Assembly: GCA_048498515.1 (NCBI GenBank)
Contig: JBEHXV010000012.1
Location: 1 to 64,000, forward strand
DNA: 64,000 nt
DNA from: UBA4416 sp048498515
GTDB taxonomy: Bacteria; Bacteroidota; Bacteroidia; B-17B0; Aurantibacillaceae
Direction of reading: 5' to 3'
Below are positions 49,866 to 59,273 of this stretch, piece after piece. A model generated the notes under the pieces. The model saw only the letters and a list, made by a program, of their open reading frames with translations. It did no database searches and was not told the origin of the DNA. How positions within the stretch are numbered: the stretch's first letter is position 1; every line of letters starts with the position of its first letter. Position numbers and translations under genes: made by a program.

Positions 49866-52271
49866 ATGGTATCAACTTATTTTAAACTGGCACTCAGGAA
49901 CCTCAGGCTTAATAAATCCTATTCATTTATTAATGTTTCGGGGCTTGCCATTGGCATTGCTTCCTGCCTGCTTATTTTTTTAGTGATCCGTTATGAATTG
50001 AACTATAACCAGGATGAACCAAACGTTAAACATATTTATCGCGTTGTTACACAGGATAAAAACGAGGAAGGAATTTCCTACAATCCTGGAATCCCTTTTC
50101 CTGCGTTGGAAGCCCTGAGGGCTGATTTTCCAAATATTAAAACAGGCGCCTTGTTCGCCCATTTTGGAGCACAGGTGTCCATTCCATCAGGCACAAAAAA
50201 CGTGGATAATAAATTTATTGAAAACGAAGGCCTTTTCTTTTGCGACCAGGATTACCTCACCATTTTTAGCTTTAAATGGCTCAGCGGAAACCCTTCTGTT
50301 TTACAGCAACCAAATTCAATTGTACTGACCAGGAAAATGGCCGACAAGTATTTTGGTGATTGGAAAAACGCCATAGGAAGACAATTGAAAATAGATAACC
50401 TGGTGGATATGAAAGTAGCTGGTGTATTGGAAAATCCGCCTTTGAACAGCGACTTTCCGGCTACGATGTTCGGATCTTTTGTCACGCTTAAAGACAATCA
50501 TTATTATGGGTATACCACCGACTGGGGATCAACAACAAGTAATTTCCAGGTATTCATGCTTGTGCCTCCTTCTCTTAGCGAAAGCTCCGTGAATAAACAA
50601 CTGACGCTTGTAGCTGACAAATATTATAAAAACGGGAATTTAACCAAACGGATCAACATCCTGCAACCTCTCGAAAAAATTCATTTCGATACAGAAATTC
50701 CTGGCCTTGGAGATCACACCACCAACAAATCAACCCTCATTACCTTATCCATGATCGGGTTCCTCATTATTTTCATGGCCTGCATTAACTTCATTAATCT
50801 TTCCACGGCACAAGCTGTAAAACGCTCGAAGGAAATTGGCGTAAGAAAAGTACTGGGCAGTAACCGTTCACAGATTTTTTTACAGGTTATCAGTGAAACA
50901 ACCGTGGTTGTTTTATTCAGCACACTAACAGGAGTGTTAATTGCCTGGCTTGCCCTGCCTTATATTCATCATATTATCACCATTAATGAAAGCCTTACTA
51001 TTTTTTCTCTTCAAAACGTGGCATTCATTGTATTGGTAATGGTAGTGGTTACTTTCTTGTCAGGACTTTACCCGGCGCTTATACTTTCGGGCTTTGAACC
51101 AATCCGTGCCATCAAAAACAGGATCAGTTCCGCTTCCATAGGAGGCATTTCATTACGCCGTGGCTTGGTGGTGACACAATTTGCCATATCGCAAATACTG
51201 ATTGTTGGAACCATTGTAGCCGTTTCGCAGATGAATTTTATACGTACCGCCGATCTTGGATTTAACAAAGAAGCGGTTATTGTCATCAACAGCTCCACCG
51301 ATAGCAGTGTGCTTGTGCGGCAAAAACCTTTTAAAGAAAGCCTCTTGCAAATACCCGGCGTAAAACTTGTTTCGTTATGCAGCGATGTTCCTTCATCCAA
51401 TAACAACATGTCCACCAATTTTGCATTCGACCATAAGCCGGATGAGAATTTTGGATTGTATACCAAGTTCGCGGATGCCGATTACTTCAAAACTTTTGAT
51501 CTGCGGTTTGCAGCAGGCGAACCCTACGTTGCAGGTGATACTTCGGGTAAGGTAGTGGTAAACGAAACGCTTTTGCATAAATTAAACATCTCCGATCCGG
51601 CTACAGCAATAGGGAAACAGGTACGGACAGGCGCCGGCCGCTGGCGTACCATTTGCGGCGTGGTAAAGGATTTTAAAACCAATTCATTAAAAGAACAGGT
51701 CAAGCCTTTACTGCTTGCGCCCCGTCGCAGTCAATTTCAAACGGTAGCGGTAAAGATCCATGGCAGCAACCTTTCCAATACTCAAAAAAGTATTCAGAAG
51801 TTATGGGACGATCAATTTCCAGAATATGCGTACGACAGTGTGTTTATGGACGAAAGCATTGAGCGCTTTTATGAACAGGAATCACAAATGGCATTATTGT
51901 ATAAAATTTTTGCGGGCCTGGCTATTTTTATTTCCTGCCTGGGCTTATATGGGCTAGTATCCTTTATGGCCGTGCAGAAAACCAAAGAAGTTGGCATCCG
52001 AAAAGTGCTGGGTGCCGGGGTCATGAATATCGTCTTACTACTTTCTAAAGAATTTACATTACTGGTTGGCATTGCTTTTATGATAGCGGCCCCACTTGGT
52101 TGGTATTTCATGAATAGCTGGCTGAATAATTTCGCCTACCGCATCCATATAGAATGGTATGTGTTTGTTATTTCCGTAACCATATCCATAACAGTGGCGT
52201 GGATGGCGGTTGGCTATAAAGCTCTTAGAACAGCTACTATAAACCCGGTAAAAAGTTTAAGAACAGAATAA
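49866..52271 (+). CDS. MacB/FtsX-like ABC permease 4 of 6
   Basis: The 801-residue permease starts MVSTYFKLALRNLRLNKSYS. Coupling loops are KEIGVRKVLGSNRSQIFLQ and KEVGIRKVLGAGVMNIV. The first periplasmic domain (about 45-285) carries several proline-rich turns that the other copies lack, so it may recognise a different ligand. It ends NPVKSLRTE, nine bases after permease 3 and eleven before permease 5. Confidence 0.92.
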   Translation: MVSTYFKLALRNLRLNKSYSFINVSGLAIGIASCLLIFLVIRYELNYNQDEPNVKHIYRVVTQDKNEEGISYNPGIPFPALEALRADFPNIKTGALFAHFGAQVSIPSGTKNVDNKFIENEGLFFCDQDYLTIFSFKWLSGNPSVLQQPNSIVLTRKMADKYFGDWKNAIGRQLKIDNLVDMKVAGVLENPPLNSDFPATMFGSFVTLKDNHYYGYTTDWGSTTSNFQVFMLVPPSLSESSVNKQLTLVADKYYKNGNLTKRINILQPLEKIHFDTEIPGLGDHTTNKSTLITLSMIGFLIIFMACINFINLSTAQAVKRSKEIGVRKVLGSNRSQIFLQVISETTVVVLFSTLTGVLIAWLALPYIHHIITINESLTIFSLQNVAFIVLVMVVVTFLSGLYPALILSGFEPIRAIKNRISSASIGGISLRRGLVVTQFAISQILIVGTIVAVSQMNFIRTADLGFNKEAVIVINSSTDSSVLVRQKPFKESLLQIPGVKLVSLCSDVPSSNNNMSTNFAFDHKPDENFGLYTKFADADYFKTFDLRFAAGEPYVAGDTSGKVVVNETLLHKLNISDPATAIGKQVRTGAGRWRTICGVVKDFKTNSLKEQVKPLLLAPRRSQFQTVAVKIHGSNLSNTQKSIQKLWDDQFPEYAYDSVFMDESIERFYEQESQMALLYKIFAGLAIFISCLGLYGLVSFMAVQKTKEVGIRKVLGAGVMNIVLLLSKEFTLLVGIAFMIAAPLGWYFMNSWLNNFAYRIHIEWYVFVISVTISITVAWMAVGYKALRTATINPVKSLRTE

Positions 52272-52282
52272 AATATGACATT

Positions 52283-54673
52283 ATGCTAAAAAGTTATTTT
52301 ACAATAGCCATCCGGAACCTGATGAGAAATAAATTTTTCTCGCTTATTAATATTTTTGGATTGAGTGTAGGCATTACCTGCTGCATGCTCATTGTATTAT
52401 ACGGCAAAGATGAAGTGAGTTTTGACCGCTTTCACAAAAATAAAGAAAACATTTACCACCTTACGGCCGATTTAATTAACCCGGGAAGCGAGATTAGCCG
52501 GCAAAGCAGTACGGGCATGATGCCCGGACCGGCTTTTGTAAAAAGCATCCCTGAGCTGGAATCATTTACCCGCGTTCAGGCTGCCTATTTTATTATTAAA
52601 AACAAAGGAGAGGTCTATGAACAGGAGGCTTTATGGGCCGATGATAATTTGTTCTCGGTATTTAGCTTCCCTTTTGTGTACGGAAATCCTTCCTCTGCCC
52701 TGAAAGACCTGCATTCGGTTGTCATATCTGAAATGCTTGCCGAAAAATATTTTGGCGATGCCAATGCTGTTGGCAAGACGCTGGAATTAAAAGCAGGCGA
52801 AAAATTCGAAACCTTTGTGGTAACCGGGGTTGCCAAAAACTCTCCGCAAAACTCTTCGTTACAGGTACAAATGATCCTGCCAATGAAATATCACCAGATA
52901 GAAAGCGATGATAAATACTGGATGAACTTTTTCCTGAATACCTTCCTTGTTTTAAAACCGGGGGCGGATATCAAAAAAGTGGAAACAAAAATGGCAAGTG
53001 TATATGCTACCGAAGCGGCTCCCGAAATAAAAGAAATGGCGGAGAAGTATAACAGCAAAGAACGCACAATATACCACCTGCAGCCTTTGCTGGACATGCA
53101 CCTGAGCAAAGATTACCCGGCTACCAACGGCCTGAGCCACGCCAGTGAATCTATTTATTCCTATATCCTGTTTGGCATTGCCGGTTTTATTTTAGTGATT
53201 GCCTGCATTAATTTTGTGAATCTTACCGTAGCGCGTTCACTTAAACGGGCGAAAGAAATTGGCGTGCGAAAAGTGATTGGCGGTGAAAGAAAACAGCTGA
53301 TCTCCCAGTTCCTTGGCGAGTCGTTCGTGCTCAGCTTCCTGGCATTTATTGTTGCCTGTATTCTGGCATGGCTTCTTTTACCTTCGTTTAACAAGCTTGC
53401 CAATAAAGAGCTGGCCTTTTCCTATTTGCTCGACTGGAAACTCATTGCAGGATATATTGGCTTGTTTATTCTTACCGGTTTATTGGCAGGCTTTTACCCT
53501 GCCCTGGTCCTGTCAGGATTTAAACCGGTAGAAACCCTGTATGGCAAGCTTCGCTTTTCGGGCAGGAATTATTTATCGAAAAGCCTGGTGGTGTTCCAGT
53601 TTACCCTTTCTACTTTTTTAATTATCGCTACCATTACCATTTACTCACAGTTCAATTATCTCACAGGCTTCGACCTGGGTTATGACGCCAAAGATGTGAT
53701 TGTGATGAATACCGGCTCCATCGATCAGCAAAGTATGAATACGTTTAAAACAGAACTATATAAAGAACCGGGAATTAAACAGGTTACAGCCGATTTGGGT
53801 GGTACCCGGTATACGATGGCTTATGTGAATGGGGAGCACGACATCAATTTTAATATTATAACTGCTGACGAAGATTATATACCACTGTTTAAGATCCCGG
53901 TAGTTAAAGGCCGGAACTTTTCAAGGGAATTTGCTTCCGATTCCACCAGTGCTATTGTTATTAATGAGGCCTTTGCAAAAACGGCCGGATGGCGTGAACC
54001 GATAGGAAAAGAAGTGGATTTTTATTACAACGATCACAAAAAATATAAGGTGATTGGTGTGGTAAAAGATTATCATTTTGCCAGCCTGAAAACCAAAATA
54101 GATCCGCAGCTTTTTGTATACGACCCAACACGTCATTACGGAAGGATCTATTTAAAAGTAGCTCCCGGAAACAGAGGCACCGCTATTTCCCATTTGCAAC
54201 ATACCTATAAAACACTCTATCCTTCAGAACCTTTTAATTATGCCTTTAAAGACGCAAGCAACCGGGAAGAGTATGAAAAAGAAGAAAAGTGGAAACAGAT
54301 CATCGCTTTTTCGGCCTTGCTCACTATTTTTATTTCCTGCATGGGGCTCTTTGGTCTTACTGCCTTATCAGCCGAAAAACGTGCCAAAGAGATCGGGATC
54401 CGCAAAGTACTGGGCGCATCGGTTGCTTCCATCGTACAAAAGCTCTCAGGAGAATTTATGAAACTGGTATTAATCGCCTCTGTGATCTCTTTACCACTTT
54501 CGTGGTGGGCCATGAACAAATGGCTGGAAGATTATCCTTACCGCATCACACTTCATGTCACCATTTTTGGTTTTGCCATTGTCATTGCCCTTGTGGTGGC
54601 TTTGCTTACGGTAAGCTATCAATCGTTGAAAGCGGCAACTGCAAACCCGGTTAAAAATTTAAGAAGCGAGTAG
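52283..54673 (+). CDS. MacB/FtsX-like ABC permease 5 of 6
   Basis: The 796-residue permease begins MLKSYFTIAIRNLMRNKFFS and continues with a first helix INIFGLSVGITCCMLIVLYG. Its first coupling loop, KEIGVRKVIGGERKQLISQ, is most like that of permease 1, suggesting these two are the closest pair. The second is KEIGIRKVLGASVASIVQ. It ends NPVKNLRSE and is separated from permease 6 by a single base. Confidence 0.92.
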   Translation: MLKSYFTIAIRNLMRNKFFSLINIFGLSVGITCCMLIVLYGKDEVSFDRFHKNKENIYHLTADLINPGSEISRQSSTGMMPGPAFVKSIPELESFTRVQAAYFIIKNKGEVYEQEALWADDNLFSVFSFPFVYGNPSSALKDLHSVVISEMLAEKYFGDANAVGKTLELKAGEKFETFVVTGVAKNSPQNSSLQVQMILPMKYHQIESDDKYWMNFFLNTFLVLKPGADIKKVETKMASVYATEAAPEIKEMAEKYNSKERTIYHLQPLLDMHLSKDYPATNGLSHASESIYSYILFGIAGFILVIACINFVNLTVARSLKRAKEIGVRKVIGGERKQLISQFLGESFVLSFLAFIVACILAWLLLPSFNKLANKELAFSYLLDWKLIAGYIGLFILTGLLAGFYPALVLSGFKPVETLYGKLRFSGRNYLSKSLVVFQFTLSTFLIIATITIYSQFNYLTGFDLGYDAKDVIVMNTGSIDQQSMNTFKTELYKEPGIKQVTADLGGTRYTMAYVNGEHDINFNIITADEDYIPLFKIPVVKGRNFSREFASDSTSAIVINEAFAKTAGWREPIGKEVDFYYNDHKKYKVIGVVKDYHFASLKTKIDPQLFVYDPTRHYGRIYLKVAPGNRGTAISHLQHTYKTLYPSEPFNYAFKDASNREEYEKEEKWKQIIAFSALLTIFISCMGLFGLTALSAEKRAKEIGIRKVLGASVASIVQKLSGEFMKLVLIASVISLPLSWWAMNKWLEDYPYRITLHVTIFGFAIVIALVVALLTVSYQSLKAATANPVKNLRSE

Positions 54674-54674
54674 C

Positions 54675-57149
54675 ATGATAAAAAATTATTTTAAAATAGC
54701 CTGGAGAAGCATTCTCCGCAATAAACTTAACAGCGGGCTAAATATTACGGGCTTAGCTATTGGCATGGCGTCTTTTATTCTTATCCTGTTGTATGTACAG
54801 GACGAGCTTAAGTATGATACCTTTTTAAAAGACGCTGACCGCATTTACCAGGTGGCGTTAAATACCGATTTTGGCGGCGAAGAAATATTCATTGGAAAAA
54901 CACCCGCTTCTGTTTCATCGGCATTAACCCGTAATTTCCCCGAAATTGAAAACACGGCAAGAGTATACCGGCCGGGAGACATCGTCTTAAAATCATCAAA
55001 CGGTTCGAAAGAGAATTTTTTTACCGAATCATCCGTGTTAGCGGTTGATTCCAGTTTCCTGGATATTTTTTCATTTGCCATGCTTGAAGGTGACCGGACT
55101 ACCTGCCTGGGGCAACCAAATGCAATTGTACTTACCGAACAGGTTGCCATGAAATATTTTGGCACAAGCCCTGCTTTAGGAAAAACCATGTACATGGACA
55201 AAGAGAACATCCCTCTTACCGTTACCGGCGTTTTAAAAAATGTTCCCTCCCAGTCCACACTCCAGTTTGACATTCTTACCTCTACCTCCGCTTTTCCGGC
55301 TGTAAAAAAAATGAGCTGGAGCTGGGTGTGGTTGCAGGTATGTACTTATGTTAAGTTAAAACCAAACGCTGGTAATTTACCCGGTGACATAAAAGCCCTG
55401 GAAAACAAATTCCCTGCCATGATAAAAGTTGAAGCGGCTTCGGCATTTAAACGCATTGGAAAACCATTGGATGAGCTGTTGAGTAAAGGCGGGAAATGGA
55501 ACTTGCATTTACAACCTTTTACCGATATTCATTTACATTCGGCAGGCATCGGTCAGATCATGCAAACCGTAAGTGATATAAAATACGTTTACATATTTTC
55601 CGTGATCGCTTTGTTTATCATCATCCTCGCCTGTGTTAACTTTATGAACCTTTCAACCGCGCAGGCAGCAAAAAGGGCCAAAGAAGTGGGCGTCCGAAAA
55701 GTGCTTGGCTCAGGAAAAAAAGAACTGGTAAAGCAATTCCTTTCCGAAGCATTGCTGTTCAGCTTAAGCGCTTCTGTTATTTCCATATGTTTAGTGATCG
55801 CATTTATAGGGCCCTTCAATCATATTTCGGGTAAGGAACTTGGGCTAGGCCTCCTCATCGAAGGAAACATCTGGCTCTATGTATTGGCACTGGTTGTAGT
55901 AACCGGAATAATAGCAGGCAGCTATCCTGCGTTTTACCTCTCTTCCTTTAAACCTGCCGTTGTAATAAAAGGTGCGGCACAAAGCGGCTCAGGCTTCCGG
56001 GACTTTTTCATCCGCAACAGCCTCGTGGTTTTTCAATTTACCGTTTCAACAGCACTTATCATTTGCAGCATCATCGTTTTTCAGCAATTGGATTATATGC
56101 AAAATAAAGATATAGGATTGAATAAAGAGAACATTACCATCATTGCCAACTCCGAAAGGATGGGTAAGCAGCAGGAATCGTACAGGCAGGAGCTGGCGGC
56201 ATTGCCTGAAATTGCAGGAGTGAGTAGTGCCAGTGGTGTGCCTACCCGCGAAAATTTTGGAGATGGTTATGTACCTGAACCTTCTTCGGTCGGGGACAAG
56301 CTGGTAGCGGATATTGGGCTATCGTCATTTATGGTGGATGAAAGTTTTATTCCCTCGCTTAATATTAGGCTGTTGCAAGGACGAAATTTTTCGCGCGATT
56401 TTTCTGATTCCGCTTCTGTTATTTTAAACGAAGAGGCGGTAAAACAAATTGGCTGGAAAAATCCTGTCGGTAGTTTTATGAGCTATCCCGGAAATAATAA
56501 CCAACGGTTTAAAGTAATTGGGGTCGTTAAAGATTTTAACATCAACTCGCTCCACAGCCCGGTAGCCCCCTTTGCATTATTTAATAATGCTTCCAAAACA
56601 TATAACCTGGGAACTTCTTACCTGGTAATAAAAAATAAGCCCGGAAAGTTAAATGAGGCTCTGAAACAGGCAAAAGAAAAATGGCTTGCTTTTGCCCCAT
56701 CAGCCCCTTTCGATTTTATGTTCCTTGATAACGAGTTTGACGCTTTGTATAAAGTTGAACAACGTACAGGTAATGTTTTGTTTGTTTTTACCAGCCTGTC
56801 GATCTTTATTGCTTGTCTTGGCTTATTTGGACTCGCTGTTTTCACAGCCGAACGTCGCACCCGCGAAATTGGCATCCGAAAAATACTTGGCGCTTCGGTT
56901 GGCACATTAGTAACTTTGTTGAGTAAGGATTTTATGAAAATGGTTTTAATCTCGGGCTTAATAGCTTTGCCACTGGCCTGGTATGCCATGAATAAATGGC
57001 TCGAAGATTTCGCCTACCATATAACCATAGGTTTATGGGTGTTTATGATAGCCACAGGCTCTTCGTTAATCATCGCTTTAATAACCGTCAGTTTTCAAAC
57101 CATAAAAGCATCAGTTGCCAATCCTGTTAAAAGTTTAAGAAACGAATAA
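54675..57149 (+). CDS. MacB/FtsX-like ABC permease 6 of 6
   Basis: This is the longest copy at 824 residues, with an enlarged first periplasmic domain (about 45-310). It starts MIKNYFKIAWRSILRNKLNS. Coupling loops are KEVGVRKVLGSGKKELVKQ and REIGIRKILGASVGTLV. It ends NPVKSLRNE. ATPase 2 begins two bases after its stop, so the pair permease 6-ATPase 2 may be a functional unit mirroring ATPase 1-permease 1. Confidence 0.92.
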   Translation: MIKNYFKIAWRSILRNKLNSGLNITGLAIGMASFILILLYVQDELKYDTFLKDADRIYQVALNTDFGGEEIFIGKTPASVSSALTRNFPEIENTARVYRPGDIVLKSSNGSKENFFTESSVLAVDSSFLDIFSFAMLEGDRTTCLGQPNAIVLTEQVAMKYFGTSPALGKTMYMDKENIPLTVTGVLKNVPSQSTLQFDILTSTSAFPAVKKMSWSWVWLQVCTYVKLKPNAGNLPGDIKALENKFPAMIKVEAASAFKRIGKPLDELLSKGGKWNLHLQPFTDIHLHSAGIGQIMQTVSDIKYVYIFSVIALFIIILACVNFMNLSTAQAAKRAKEVGVRKVLGSGKKELVKQFLSEALLFSLSASVISICLVIAFIGPFNHISGKELGLGLLIEGNIWLYVLALVVVTGIIAGSYPAFYLSSFKPAVVIKGAAQSGSGFRDFFIRNSLVVFQFTVSTALIICSIIVFQQLDYMQNKDIGLNKENITIIANSERMGKQQESYRQELAALPEIAGVSSASGVPTRENFGDGYVPEPSSVGDKLVADIGLSSFMVDESFIPSLNIRLLQGRNFSRDFSDSASVILNEEAVKQIGWKNPVGSFMSYPGNNNQRFKVIGVVKDFNINSLHSPVAPFALFNNASKTYNLGTSYLVIKNKPGKLNEALKQAKEKWLAFAPSAPFDFMFLDNEFDALYKVEQRTGNVLFVFTSLSIFIACLGLFGLAVFTAERRTREIGIRKILGASVGTLVTLLSKDFMKMVLISGLIALPLAWYAMNKWLEDFAYHITIGLWVFMIATGSSLIIALITVSFQTIKASVANPVKSLRNE

Positions 57150-57151
57150 TC

Positions 57152-57817
57152 ATGATAGAATTAAAGAATACATACAAGTGGGTAAACCAGGGGTCTAACA
57201 AGATCTTTCTTTTAAAAGACATTAACCTTAGCATCGGGGAAGGTGAATTTGTTTCGATAATGGGCCCTTCGGGATCTGGAAAATCAACCCTGCTAAACAT
57301 CATAGGAATGCTGGATGGGTTTAACGAGGGCGATTATTTATTTATGAATAAGTCCATCAAAGACCTGAAAGAAAAACAGCGTAGTCAATTATATAAAGAA
57401 CACATCGGGTTTGTGTTCCAGGCCTATCATTTAATTGATGAGCTCACCGTGTATGAGAACATAGAAACGCCTTTGCTGTACCAGGACATGAAAGCATCGG
57501 AACGTAAAGCGGTTGTTTCGGATACGCTTGACCGTTTTAACATTGTTGGCAAAAAAGACCTTTTCCCTTCGCAGCTCTCGGGTGGGCAACAGCAATTAGT
57601 AGGCATAGCAAGGGCTTTAATAGGCAAGCCAAAATTGTTGCTGGCCGATGAGCCCACCGGGAACCTTAATTCGAAACAGGGCGAAGAGATCATGGACCTG
57701 TTTAAAAAACTGAACCAGGAAGAAGGTGTTACCATCATCCAGGTAACGCATTCCGAAAAAAATGCCGGTTACGGTTCGCGTATTATCAATTTATTGGATG
57801 GCCGAATTGAAAATTAA
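57152..57817 (+). CDS. MacB/LolD-type ABC ATPase 2, degenerate D loop
   Basis: The 221-residue ATPase has Walker A GPSGSGKST (38-46), Q loop FQAYHLIDELTV, Walker B LLLADE (162-167) and the switch histidine in VTHSEKN. Two positions differ from ATPase 1: the signature is followed by L (LSGGQQQLVGIARA) where R is usual, and the D loop reads TGNLNS rather than TGNLDS. The catalytic glutamate remains, so it may still hydrolyse ATP, perhaps as the weaker half of a heterodimer with ATPase 1. The TolC gene follows after four bases. Confidence 0.93.
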   Translation: MIELKNTYKWVNQGSNKIFLLKDINLSIGEGEFVSIMGPSGSGKSTLLNIIGMLDGFNEGDYLFMNKSIKDLKEKQRSQLYKEHIGFVFQAYHLIDELTVYENIETPLLYQDMKASERKAVVSDTLDRFNIVGKKDLFPSQLSGGQQQLVGIARALIGKPKLLLADEPTGNLNSKQGEEIMDLFKKLNQEEGVTIIQVTHSEKNAGYGSRIINLLDGRIEN

Positions 57818-57821
57818 CCTC

Positions 57822-59240
57822 ATGCACAGATCTATCCTTTTTTTATTTTGCCTGTCAGTATTTAAATGTGTTGCACAGGACTCAACCTTGTATACGCTGA
57901 AGCAGTGCATTGACATGGCGTTAAAAAACAACCCGGATATAAAAACTGTCGAGTTCCAGGAAGAAACGGCTCAGGCAAGGCTCCAGCAAGCCAGGGCAAC
58001 AGCTCTGCCCTATGCCAATGCTTACGCCAGCCAGGGAATTAATAAAGGAAAAAGCATTAACCCCTACACAAACACATTTGTGAACCAGGAAATTGTTACC
58101 GGGCAATACGGCATAAATGGCGGCATTGTATTATTCAATGGGTTTAATATCATAAACACCATGCGCCAAAATTATTTTAGTCACGAGGCTGCAAAAATGG
58201 ATAGGGATCAGGCCAAAATGGACATGACCATTAATGTTATTCTTGCTTATTTACAGATCTTAAATAATCAGGCATTGCTTATCCAGGCCAGTTCGCAGGT
58301 TGAAGTGAGCGAATCGCAGGTGAAACGTTTATCGGTTCTGGAAACTAATAATGCCGCCTCGCCTTCGGTATTGTATGACACTAAAGGGCAGCTGGCAAAC
58401 GACAGGCTTACTTACCTCAGTGCAAAAAGCAATCTCGCCGGTTCAAAGATCGCTTTGAACCGTTTATTGAACACTACGCTTCCGCTTACGGCAAAATTTG
58501 AGTCCCTGGAAATTAGCAACGAACTTAAAATGTATGAAACAGCACCCGAAACCATTTACGCCAATGCCTCTTCAAACCTTCCTTTAATAAGGTCGGCAGA
58601 ATTACGCAGAATGAGCGCGGTAAAAACAGTTCATGCCTTAAGGGGACAATTATTTCCTAGCCTGTCGCTTACCGGAAGCCTCGGCACCAATTATTCAGAC
58701 GCGGCATTGTCGCAAAAAGTGATTGGCATTAGTGATGAGGGGACCGATAGTTATGTTGTCATAAACAATGATCCGGTACCCGTATTCTCACCACAATACC
58801 AATACCAAAGCGATAAAATCTCGTTCAACAACCAATTCCGGAACAACCTCAATTCGTATGTAGGCTTAAGTTTAAACATTCCCATTTTTAATGGCTTAAG
58901 AACAAAAACGCAACTGAACATTGCAAAAATAAACAGGTCGCAGGCAGAAGTGCAACAAGTCGCTACCAATAACCGCTTAAAAAATAATGTGCAGCAAGCG
59001 TATAACGACATGGCGGTTTCTTTTGAACGTTATCAAATATTGGAACAACAAGTAAAAGACTACGCGGAGTCGTTTAAGATAGCAAGCATTAAATTTGAAA
59101 AAGGCGCTATTACCATTGTTGATTACCTGATAGCGAAAACCAATATTGACCGTGCCAGGATCAATTTAATTTCTTCGAAATACGAATATATTCTTAAAAG
59201 TAAAGTTTTAGATTATTATATGGGCACCGGAAATAAATAA
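57822..59240 (+). CDS. TolC-like outer-membrane efflux protein
   Basis: The start at 57822 yields the signal peptide MHRSILFLFCLSVFKCVAQ; the longer frame overlaps ATPase 2 and is rejected. The 472-residue product has the two OEP repeats: TLKQCIDMALKNNPDIKTVEFQ near residue 28 and the second half with AELRRMSAVKTVHALRGQLFPSLSLTGSL. Alternating beta strands and long amphipathic helices form the trimeric channel-tunnel. It completes a tripartite exporter with the adaptor and the ATPase-permease units, making this the last gene of the operon. Confidence 0.92.
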   Translation: MHRSILFLFCLSVFKCVAQDSTLYTLKQCIDMALKNNPDIKTVEFQEETAQARLQQARATALPYANAYASQGINKGKSINPYTNTFVNQEIVTGQYGINGGIVLFNGFNIINTMRQNYFSHEAAKMDRDQAKMDMTINVILAYLQILNNQALLIQASSQVEVSESQVKRLSVLETNNAASPSVLYDTKGQLANDRLTYLSAKSNLAGSKIALNRLLNTTLPLTAKFESLEISNELKMYETAPETIYANASSNLPLIRSAELRRMSAVKTVHALRGQLFPSLSLTGSLGTNYSDAALSQKVIGISDEGTDSYVVINNDPVPVFSPQYQYQSDKISFNNQFRNNLNSYVGLSLNIPIFNGLRTKTQLNIAKINRSQAEVQQVATNNRLKNNVQQAYNDMAVSFERYQILEQQVKDYAESFKIASIKFEKGAITIVDYLIAKTNIDRARINLISSKYEYILKSKVLDYYMGTGNK

Positions 59241-59247
59241 GTTTATT

Positions 59248-59255
59248 TATTTTTG
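59248..59255 (+). promoter_or_regulatory. Candidate -7 box for the LytS-type kinase gene
   Basis: TATTTTTG matches TAnnTTTG and lies 18 bases before the ATG at 59274. It suggests independent transcription of the kinase-regulator pair, apart from the exporter operon 33 bases upstream. A -33 box is not clear. Confidence 0.4.
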
Positions 59256-59273
59256 CGCATTAAACTACATCTC

